Below are positions 1-4,803 of a stretch of DNA of 5,089 bases, one piece after another. The position numbers were made by a program, and so were the translations under genes. The stretch lies in contig CAIWGR010000547.1 in the NCBI GenBank assembly GCA_903912275.1, positions 1 to 5,089 of the forward strand, read 5' to 3'. Position 1 is the first letter of the stretch, and each line of letters starts with the position of its first letter. The notes below the pieces were generated by a model. It searched no databases. It had not been told where the DNA came from and saw nothing but the letters and a program-made list of their open reading frames with translations. The stretch is from an uncultured delta proteobacterium. GTDB lineage: Bacteria > Myxococcota_A > Bradymonadia > REDH01.

Positions 1-1
1 C

Positions 2-598
2 ATCGGTGAGGCTGTCGCCACGGGCAAGCCCTTCGCCGCAAGCGCCACCGTGGACAACCTCGTCCGCGAAGAGAACCGCAAGTATGCCAATAAGAAGCGG
101 GACGGTGAGTCGCTCTACGGCGGCGGCCTCTACGGCATGACGCTGCTCGGCGGAGAAGGCGAAGACAACGGCGCCGGTCTCATCGGCAAGTATGAGTACC
201 AGATGCCAGGCTTCGGCGCCGGCGTCTCTGGCTTCTTCAACTTCGAGCTCCCTTTCATGGCCGGCTTCTCGGTCGACGGCCGCAAGTTCTTCAGCGAGTC
301 GGACTTCGCCCCCTTCGCCGGTGGCGGCCTCGCCTACGTCGGCTTCAGCGACAAGCCCTATGAGTACAACCAGGACAAAAAATATGTGAGCAACGCCTCG
401 CTCGGCGCCTATGTGAGCGGCGGCTTCGAGGCCTTCCGCACCTACCAGAACCGCCTCACCGTCGAGGCCCGCGCCTTCCTCCCCTTTACGGCCGCAGACA
501 AGTGCACGGAGAGCGAGTTCTTGGATAGCAACAAGTGCAGCGACACGGCCTACGCTGTGCCCGTGATGATCAACGTCACCTTCCTCATGCCCAACTAA
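2..598 (+). CDS. C-terminal part of a probable outer-membrane beta-barrel protein (left-truncated)
   Basis: The reading frame is open to the left edge and gives 198 residues ending in TAA at 596-598. The GTG at 50 is internal, because the frame stays sensible upstream (residues 1-16 read IGEAVATGKPFAASAT). After a charged segment (about residues 17-38, many Lys/Arg/Glu) the protein becomes rich in Gly, Phe and Tyr in alternating patterns (GLYGMTLLGG, GFGAGVSGFFNFELPF, FAPFAGGGLAYVGF, ASLGAYVSGGFEAF). This is what transmembrane beta-strands with tight turns look like. Two cysteines, at residues 168 and 179, sit in a polar loop between the last two likely strands and could form a disulfide in an extracellular loop. 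The last strand reads AVPVMINVTF and ends LMPN. The family is not recognised. The charged N-terminal segment suggests a further domain lies to the left. The barrel call is inferred from composition only. Confidence 0.7.
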   Translation: MGEAVATGKPFAASATVDNLVREENRKYANKKRDGESLYGGGLYGMTLLGGEGEDNGAGLIGKYEYQMPGFGAGVSGFFNFELPFMAGFSVDGRKFFSESDFAPFAGGGLAYVGFSDKPYEYNQDKKYVSNASLGAYVSGGFEAFRTYQNRLTVEARAFLPFTAADKCTESEFLDSNKCSDTAYAVPVMINVTFLMPN

Positions 599-620
599 TA
601 CCCGCGGAAGAAGAGGGAGG

Positions 621-632
621 AACGCCGGCGTT
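621..632. promoter_or_regulatory. 12-bp perfect palindrome, possible operator
   Basis: AACGCCGGCGTT is perfectly self-complementary and lies between the first two genes, directly after the purine-rich tract. With no loop it would make a poor RNA hairpin, so a dimeric DNA-binding protein site is the likelier role if it has one. G+C-rich DNA produces such palindromes by chance, and the tail of T residues after it (to 634) is too short for a terminator. Confidence 0.2.
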
Positions 633-664
633 TTGAAGTCGGCGCCACCTTCGGCTAGCGGATT

Positions 665-678
665 GACGGCTCTCCGTC
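665..678 (+). other. Small hairpin upstream of the PEGA gene start
   Basis: GACGG at 665-669 pairs perfectly with CCGTC at 674-678 across a CTCT loop, giving a compact five-pair stem 20 bases before the ATG at 699. No U-tract follows, so it does not look like an intrinsic terminator. If transcription starts upstream it would form in the leader RNA. A role in translation or RNA stability is speculative. Confidence 0.3.
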
Positions 679-689
679 CTCCACGCCAG

Positions 690-701
690 CGTGTCTTCAT
701 G
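690..701 (+). promoter_or_regulatory. Start-codon motif CGTGTCTTCATG (copy 1)
   Basis: The bases directly before the chosen PEGA start, through its ATG, are CGTGTCTTCATG. The same string with one difference (CGTGTCTCCATG) covers the chosen ppk start. Neither start has a Shine-Dalgarno sequence. The motif is seen directly; any role in initiation is a guess. Confidence 0.3.
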
Positions 702-1568
702 AGACCTCTCCTCGCCCTTCTCCTCGCGCCGCTCCTGCTCACCGGCGCCACGGCCTTTGCGGCGCTCCCGGAGCGCCACGTGAACGGCAACACCACGCAG
801 CCCGCACCGGCCGCCGGCAAGGGTGCCGTGGTCGTCCATTCCAACCCCTCGGGCCACCTCTTCGTGGACGGCCGCGACAGCGGGCTCCGCACCCCGAACG
901 CACGCCTCGAGCTCGACCCCGGCGCCCACACGCTGCAGGTCGTCTACGACGACTCCAAAGCCCCCTCCGGCGAGAAGACCATCCTCATCGCGCCCGGCGA
1001 GACCACCACACACAATTTCGTTCGCAAAGAGCCCGCCTCCAAGTTCGAGAAGGACTGCAAGGCCGGCTCCAAGGACGACTGCTGGAAGTATGGCACCGCC
1101 CTCATCCAGGAGAAGCGGTTCGACGAGGCCATCAAGGTCTTCCAAGACTGGGGCCGCGCCAATCCCAAAGACAAGCGGGCACCCATCGCAGCCTTCCTTG
1201 CGGAGCAGACGAAGAAGCATGTGGCAGACGAGGCCGCCAAGAGCGCAGCCGGTGGCAGCGCTGGGACGCTCGCCAAGACCGCAGCACAGGGCCTCGCCCC
1301 GGGCTCCGGCGAGCAGGTCGCAGCGCCCGGCGCCAATCAGCCCGGCAGTGCGCCCGCCGAAGCAGGCGCGGCAGGTCAGCCCTCTGCTAACCAGCCCGGA
1401 GGCGCCGCGGAACAGGGCGCTGGCGCCGAGGCCGACCCTGCCGCGCTCGAGGGCTCAGGCAGCACCACCGCTCCCGAACATCACCTCGGCTTCGCCGCCA
1501 TGATGGGCGGCGCCGCTGCCCTCGTCGCAGCGGTCGCCCTCTTCTTCTGGCGGCGCAAGCGCAGCTGA
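699..1568 (+). CDS. Secreted PEGA-domain / TPR-like protein with C-terminal membrane anchor
   Basis: The product has 289 residues. Residues 1-21 form a signal peptide (MRPLLALLLAPLLLTGATAFA) with an A-F-A cleavage motif before residue 22. A PEGA-type beta domain covers about residues 43-108 (VVVHSNPSGHLFVDG, then RLELDPGAHTLQV). These domains are extracytoplasmic, occur in surface and cell-wall-associated proteins, and have no known catalysis. Residues 116-175 are helical and TPR/Sel1-like: C120 and C128 with the following Gly give a C-x2-G-x4-C-x3-G pattern, followed by FDEAIKVF. About 183-260 is an Ala/Gly/Pro/Gln linker containing ANQPG twice. Residues 263-284 form a hydrophobic span ending in RRKRS, so the folded part should be periplasmic and anchored at the C-terminus. 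ATG 699 was chosen because it starts a normal signal peptide. In-frame TTG codons at 633 and 663 would add up to 22 residues; 633 has the better Shine-Dalgarno-like tract. The gene may be co-transcribed with ppk, 71 bp downstream. Exact function is unknown. Confidence 0.85.
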   Translation: MRPLLALLLAPLLLTGATAFAALPERHVNGNTTQPAPAAGKGAVVVHSNPSGHLFVDGRDSGLRTPNARLELDPGAHTLQVVYDDSKAPSGEKTILIAPGETTTHNFVRKEPASKFEKDCKAGSKDDCWKYGTALIQEKRFDEAIKVFQDWGRANPKDKRAPIAAFLAEQTKKHVADEAAKSAAGGSAGTLAKTAAQGLAPGSGEQVAAPGANQPGSAPAEAGAAGQPSANQPGGAAEQGAGAEADPAALEGSGSTTAPEHHLGFAAMMGGAAALVAAVALFFWRRKRS

Positions 1569-1639
1569 CCTAGCAGGCGGTTCCGCAGAAACCTCGCGTG
1601 CCGCCACCAAGCGGCGCCCAACACCGCATCCGTGTCTCC
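1569..1639 (+). other. Leader between PEGA gene and ppk, with hairpin
   Basis: The 71-bp spacer has no clear Shine-Dalgarno sequence. Bases 1598-1604 (GTGCCGC) pair with 1611-1617 (GCGGCGC) across a six-base loop, a seven-pair stem with one G-T wobble. The alternative GTG start at 1598 would lie within this stem. No T-run follows, so it is not an intrinsic terminator and transcription from the PEGA gene could continue into ppk. Confidence 0.4.
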
Positions 1640-1642
1640 ATG
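1631..1642 (+). promoter_or_regulatory. Start-codon motif CGTGTCTCCATG (copy 2)
   Basis: This is the second copy of the motif seen at the PEGA gene start, in the same position relative to the ATG. It supports using ATG 1640 as the ppk start, though two copies are weak evidence. Confidence 0.3.
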
Positions 1643-3760
1643 GCCAGCAAACAGAAGCGAACCGCGCAGCCAGCCCCGTCTCCTGCGATCGCCTCCAAGC
1701 GCTCTCTCAAAGACCCGGGCCTCTACATCCACCGGGAGCTCTCGGTCCTCGCCTTCAACGAGCGGGTGCTCGCGCAGGCCTCCAACCCCGAGATCCCGCT
1801 CCTGGAGCGGCTCCGCTTCCTCACCATCACCAGCACCAACCTCGACGAACTCTTCGAGATCCGGCTCGCCGGTCTGCGCGAACAGATGGAGGCCGGCGCC
1901 GCCCAGCGCGGCCCCGACGGACTCACCCCCGCCGAGGCGCTTGGCGAGGTCTCCCGCAAGGCACACAAGCTCGTCGCAGAGCAATACCGGGTCCTTAACG
2001 AAGAGCTCCACCCCGCGCTGCGCGAGGCCGGCATCGCGGTCCTCCGGCGCTCCGAGTGGAGCGCGCCCCAGAAGAAGTGGATCAAGCGCTACTTCGAGAG
2101 CCAGGTCATCCCTGTCCTCACACCCATCGCGCTCGACCCCGCCCACCCCTTCCCGCGGCCCCTCAACAAGATCCTCAACTTCATGGTCACGCTCGAGGGC
2201 AAGGATGCCTTCGGACGCAGCTGCGAGCTCGCAACCGTCCAGGTGCCGCGCTCGCTCCCCCGCATCATCCGGCTGCCAGGCACGGTAGCCTCATACGACG
2301 ACTCCTTCGTCCTCCTGAGCTCCATCATCCACGCCAACATGGGGGCCCTCTTCCCCGGCATGAAGGTCACAGGCTGCCACCAGTTTCGCATCACCCGCGA
2401 CAGCGACCTCTGGGTCGACGAAGAAGAGGTCGACGACCTCCTCAAGGCCCTCAAGGGCGAGTTGCCCAACCGCAACTACGGCGAGGCGATTCGTGTCGAG
2501 GTCGCCAACACCTGCCCCGACGAAATCGCAGAGTTCCTGCTGGCCCAGTTCAAGCTCAAGCCACACGACCTCTACCGGGTCGGCGGCTCGGTCAACCTGC
2601 ACCGGCTCTACGCCCTCTACAACCTCGTCGACCGGCCGGAGCTCAAGTACCCCGTCCATCTCCCCTCCGTCACCGCCTCCCACAAGCGCGGCGCCAACCC
2701 CTTCGATGTCCTCCGCCGCCGCGACATCCTCCTCCATCACCCCTACCAGTCGCTCGCGCCCGTCATCGACCTGGTCCGCAAGGCCGCGCAAGACCCCAAG
2801 GTCCTGGCCATCAAGCAGACGCTCTACCGCACAGGGTCCACCTCGCCCTTCGTCGAGGCGCTCATCGAAGCCGCCCGCGCAGGCAAAGAGGTCACCGCTG
2901 TCGTCGAGCTCAAGGCCCGCTTTGACGAGGCCGCCAACATCGACCTCGCCACCCGCCTGCAGCAGGCCGGCGTCACCGTCGTCTACGGCATCGTCGGCTT
3001 CAAAACCCACGCCAAGATGCTCCTCATCGTCCGCCGCGAAGGGCAGCAGATCCGCCGCTACGTCCACCTCGGCACCGGCAACTATCACGCCGAAACGGCG
3101 CGGGCCTATACCGACATCGGACTGCTCACCGCAGACCGCGACATCGCCGAAGATGTGCACACCCTCTTCTCGCAGCTCACCGGGTTCGGACGCGCGAAGG
3201 CCCTCAACAAGCTCATCCAGGCCCCCTTCCATCTGCACCGCAAGGTCATCGAGCGCATCGAGTGGGAGGCCAAGGCGGCAGAGGCAGGGAAGCCGGCCCG
3301 CATCATCGCCAAGATGAACTCACTCGTGGACCCCGATGTCATCAAGGCGCTCTACAAGGCCTCGCAGGTCGGCGTCCGCGTCGAGCTGATCGTGCGCGGC
3401 ATCTGCTGCCTGCGGCCGGGCGTCCCCGGCATCTCCGACAACATCACTGTCCGCTCCATCGTGGGGCGCTTCCTCGAGCACAGCCGCATCTGGTACTTCC
3501 AGCACGGCTCGAGCCCCGTCCTCTTCGCCTCAAGCGCAGACTGGATGCCCCGCAACTTCTTCAGCCGCGTCGAGGTGGCCTTCCCCATCCTCGAGCCGGA
3601 GATCGCGCGTCGGGTGCTCGACGAGTGCCTGCTCACGCCGCTGGCAGACAACACCTGCGCCTGGCACCTGCAGGCGGATGGCTCATGGCTGCGCGCGGAG
3701 CCGGGAGAAGAGCCTGCCATCAACGCCCAAGAGGCGCTGCGCTTCCAGCACGAAGACTAG
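1640..3760 (+). CDS. ppk: Polyphosphate kinase 1 (EC 2.7.4.1)
   Basis: The 706-residue product matches PPK1 across its length (E. coli PPK1 has 688). PPK1 reversibly transfers the ATP gamma-phosphate to inorganic polyphosphate through a phosphohistidine, usually at the inner membrane. The N-terminal helical domain (about 27-130) has YIHRELSVLAFNERVL and TSTNLDELFEIR. A middle domain (about 131-343) is followed by two phospholipase-D-like halves (about 344-524 and 525-700). Expected catalytic residues are present: Mg-binding arginines R397 (IKQTLYRT) and R427 (ELKARFDEAANI), the phosphorylated histidine H457 (KTHAK) and H614 (FLEHSR), followed by SSADWMPRN. Their spacings of 30, 30 and 157 equal those of E. 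coli R375, R405, H435 and H592. The ATG at 1640 leaves a roughly 25-residue basic, Pro/Ala-rich extension. A GTG at 1598 would add 14 residues but lies in a hairpin. No Shine-Dalgarno sequence is evident. No ppx gene (exopolyphosphatase) is visible. It ends tail-to-tail on the PIN gene. Confidence 0.98.
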   Translation: MASKQKRTAQPAPSPAIASKRSLKDPGLYIHRELSVLAFNERVLAQASNPEIPLLERLRFLTITSTNLDELFEIRLAGLREQMEAGAAQRGPDGLTPAEALGEVSRKAHKLVAEQYRVLNEELHPALREAGIAVLRRSEWSAPQKKWIKRYFESQVIPVLTPIALDPAHPFPRPLNKILNFMVTLEGKDAFGRSCELATVQVPRSLPRIIRLPGTVASYDDSFVLLSSIIHANMGALFPGMKVTGCHQFRITRDSDLWVDEEEVDDLLKALKGELPNRNYGEAIRVEVANTCPDEIAEFLLAQFKLKPHDLYRVGGSVNLHRLYALYNLVDRPELKYPVHLPSVTASHKRGANPFDVLRRRDILLHHPYQSLAPVIDLVRKAAQDPKVLAIKQTLYRTGSTSPFVEALIEAARAGKEVTAVVELKARFDEAANIDLATRLQQAGVTVVYGIVGFKTHAKMLLIVRREGQQIRRYVHLGTGNYHAETARAYTDIGLLTADRDIAEDVHTLFSQLTGFGRAKALNKLIQAPFHLHRKVIERIEWEAKAAEAGKPARIIAKMNSLVDPDVIKALYKASQVGVRVELIVRGICCLRPGVPGISDNITVRSIVGRFLEHSRIWYFQHGSSPVLFASSADWMPRNFFSRVEVAFPILEPEIARRVLDECLLTPLADNTCAWHLQADGSWLRAEPGEEPAINAQEALRFQHED
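3757..3760. other. Shared palindromic CTAG stop of two convergent genes
   Basis: The plus-strand TAG at 3758-3760 ends ppk. The reverse complement of 3757-3759 is also TAG and ends the minus-strand PIN gene. The two stops therefore overlap through the self-complementary tetranucleotide CTAG, and the genes have no intergenic space. Any terminator for either gene would have to lie inside the coding sequence of the other. Beyond the stop, GGGCGCCC at 3761-3768 is a perfect palindrome but has no loop and no T-tract. Confidence 0.95.
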
Positions 3761-4626
3761 GGGCGCCCGGAACCTGGCAGGCGTCCGCGGAGGCCCTGGA
3801 AGAAGCCGGGGCGTCCACCTCCGCCGACGGCAGGCGCGGGCGCGGGCGCGGGCGCAGGAACGGGCTTCGGCGCAGCAGGAGCAGGCGCGGGCTTGGGGGC
3901 CACAGCAGGCGCGGGCGCGGGCTTGGGAGCAGCAGTTGGCGCAGGCGCGGGCGCAGGTGCGGGCTTCGGCGTAGCAGTTGGCGCAGGCGCGGGCTTGGGG
4001 GCAGGCGCGGGCGCGGGCTTGGGAGCAGCAGTTGGCGCAGGCGCGGGTGCGGGCTTGGGGGCGGGCGCGGGCTTGGGAGCAGCAGTTGGCGCAGGCGCGG
4101 GTGCGGCCGCAGGCTTGGGCGTGGGAACTACCGCAGGCTTGGGCGCGAACGCAGCCTTGGTCTCTGCCGACACCGCTGCCGGCGCGCGTGGCGCCCTGCG
4201 CGGAGCAGCCTTCGGCGCAACCTCGCCAACCTCTGCGCGCGACGCGGCGCCAATGCCGAGCAGTGCGTGCAGCTGCGGAATCGTCACCACCCGCTGCGCG
4301 TGCATCCCCTCGGTCCGAACATGGGCCAGCAACGGGTCATAACCGGTGTCCTTCGACATCAGCACATAGAGCCACTCGGGCCGCTCATGGGCGGCGACGC
4401 CGAGGTAGTAACAGATGTGGAAATCGAGAGAGTTCTTGCCTGGCTTGTCCATGCGGATGAAGCGAGACTGCGTCGGAAAGCGGGCGATGAAATCGGGCAG
4501 GTCGGTCGAGACCCGCTTCTGCGACGAGCCTACAAAGAACCAGACGTGGCAGCCGGCCTGCGCAACCTCCACGAACTCGGTTGGCTGCACATTTTCGTAG
4601 TCTACCAGCACTACACATGGTCTCAT
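3757..4626 (-). CDS. PIN-like (PIN_7/NYN-type) nuclease-domain protein with Lys-Pro-Ala tail
   Basis: The 289-residue product starts with a compact PIN-like domain (about 1-125) resembling the family Pfam calls PIN_7. Strand one carries D9 and E11 (CVVLVDYENVQ), then VWFFVGSSQK, then D68 in KNSLDFHICYYLG, then D93 and D97 in SKDTGYDPLLAHV. These acids are where PIN/NYN enzymes bind metal and cut RNA, so the active site looks intact; substrate is unknown. Residues about 136-267 are a low-complexity tail of APKP/APAP units with Lys and Arg and no Asp or Glu after E155. It ends in GGGGRPGFFQGLRGRLPG and a few more residues. ATG 4626 was chosen because GAGG (4636-4633) precedes it by six bases and the domain begins at once; ATG 4644 would add six residues. 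The gene converges on ppk and diverges from the lipoprotein gene. No toxin-antitoxin partner is visible. Confidence 0.88.
   Translation of the reverse strand: MRPCVVLVDYENVQPTEFVEVAQAGCHVWFFVGSSQKRVSTDLPDFIARFPTQSRFIRMDKPGKNSLDFHICYYLGVAAHERPEWLYVLMSKDTGYDPLLAHVRTEGMHAQRVVTIPQLHALLGIGAASRAEVGEVAPKAAPRRAPRAPAAVSAETKAAFAPKPAVVPTPKPAAAPAPAPTAAPKPAPAPKPAPAPAPTAAPKPAPAPAPKPAPAPTATPKPAPAPAPAPTAAPKPAPAPAVAPKPAPAPAAPKPVPAPAPAPAPAVGGGGRPGFFQGLRGRLPGSGRP
3991..4023 (+). other. Second G-quadruplex-forming motif on the plus strand
   Basis: G runs at 3991-3993, 3997-4001, 4009-4011, 4015-4017 and 4021-4023 are separated by loops of 3, 7, 3 and 3 bases, again fitting G3+N1-7. It lies about 230 bases beyond the end of ppk, inside the repeat DNA that encodes the PIN protein tail. 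A weaker set of G3 runs with one nine-base loop lies at 3838-3864. Confidence 0.5.
4045..4077 (+). other. G-quadruplex-forming motif on the plus strand
   Basis: G runs of three or more start at 4045, 4051, 4057 (five Gs), 4063, 4069 and 4075, separated by loops of 3, 3, 1, 3 and 3 bases. This satisfies the standard G3+N1-7 pattern with spare runs. The plus strand is the template for the PIN gene, and it would be the sense of any RNA reading through from ppk. Folding is predicted from pattern only. Confidence 0.6.
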
Positions 4627-4632
4627 TCGAAC

Positions 4633-4636
4633 CCTC
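4633..4636 (-). promoter_or_regulatory. Shine-Dalgarno sequence deciding the PIN gene start
   Basis: Read on the minus strand, the bases before ATG 4626 are GAAGAGGGTTCGA. They contain GAGG with a six-base spacer, good placement for 16S rRNA pairing. The upstream in-frame ATG at 4644 has only a distant GGAG, so 4626 is the favoured start. Confidence 0.5.
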
Positions 4637-4644
4637 TTCGGCAT

Positions 4645-4803
4645 CCGCGCGCCAGTGGCGAACTCCCCACCCGCAGCCGCGTCGCTGACCTCTACTCCAA
4701 CTCTGCGCTACGGGGCTAGCACTGCCGACTTCTGCCCATGGGGCGGCTGACAAGCCGCAGCGTGGACACTACAGCGGATACCACCTCGCCTCACCGGTGG
4801 CCC
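4645..4803. other. Divergent spacer between PIN and lipoprotein genes
   Basis: Promoters for both divergent genes should lie here. No convincing -35/-10 pair or sigma-54 site was found on either strand. The only clear symmetry is CGCCA-G-TGGCG at 4650-4660, centred about 29 bases before the preferred PIN start, which could be a small operator. If the lipoprotein starts at ATG 4738 instead of GTG 4804, the second part of this spacer is coding. Confidence 0.4.

Larger units (their letters stand above)
599..698. other. Intergenic spacer, envelope protein to PEGA protein
   Basis: This 100-bp gap starts with a purine-rich tract (606-622) that contains the Shine-Dalgarno-like AGGGAGGAA at 614-622. 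Next come the perfect 12-bp palindrome AACGCCGGCGTT (621-632) and a five-pair hairpin (665-669 with 674-678, CTCT loop). The Shine-Dalgarno-like tract is 12 bases from a TTG at 633 and far from the ATG at 699 preferred here. A TTGACG at 663-668 could be a -35 element, but no convincing -10 follows at normal spacing. No T-run follows any hairpin, so no intrinsic terminator is evident and read-through between the two genes is plausible. Confidence 0.5.
3826..4146. repeat. Degenerate tandem repeats encoding the Pro-Ala-Lys tail
   Basis: The region is built from repeated G/C-rich codon blocks. The 20-base string GCAGTTGGCGCAGGCGCGGG occurs exactly at 3932-3951, 3974-3993, 4028-4047 and 4082-4101, at spacings of 42, 54 and 54 bases. 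All spacings are multiples of three, so copy-number changes would lengthen or shorten the PIN protein tail without a frameshift. The largest unit, 54 bases, encodes 18 residues including TAAPKPAPAP-type motifs. Exact identity of the copies suggests recent duplication or gene conversion, because synonymous sites have not drifted. Confidence 0.9.

Noticed and set aside
50..52. GTG as the start of the leftmost gene
   Set aside because: The frame continues without a stop to the window edge with plausible coding sequence and no Shine-Dalgarno sequence before the GTG, so the gene is truncated by the window.
663..691. Sigma-70 promoter starting with TTGACG at 663
   Set aside because: No acceptable -10 hexamer is present at 16-18 bases spacing, only G/C-rich sequence.
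585..1220. A 211-codon minus-strand open frame opposite the PEGA gene
   Set aside because: The plus-strand frame has a signal peptide, PEGA domain and anchor; the antisense product is Gly/Leu/Val-rich with no motif.
1598..1617. Intrinsic terminator between the PEGA gene and ppk
   Set aside because: The stem is real, but no T-tract follows it, so it does not meet the usual terminator pattern.
1481..2146. A 221-codon minus-strand open frame across the PEGA-ppk junction
   Set aside because: It is antisense to the PEGA protein anchor and the PPK1 N-terminal domain, with no recognisable motif or ribosome binding site.
2291..3238. A 315-codon minus-strand open frame inside ppk
   Set aside because: It lies entirely opposite the conserved PPK1 coding sequence, and its Val/Gly/Asp/Glu-rich product resembles no family. 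It is explained by the codon bias of ppk.
3826..4146. CRISPR array or mobile-element repeat in the tail region
   Set aside because: There are no unique spacers of uniform length. The repeats are in-frame, low-complexity and contiguous with the PIN gene, which explains them as protein-coding tandem repeats.
3262..4719. A 485-codon plus-strand open frame crossing the end of ppk and the whole PIN gene
   Set aside because: It is a shadow. Its product is Arg/Gly/Leu low complexity, overlaps the certain PPK1 C-terminus in another frame, and is antisense to the recognisable PIN domain. Long spurious frames are expected in such G+C-rich DNA.
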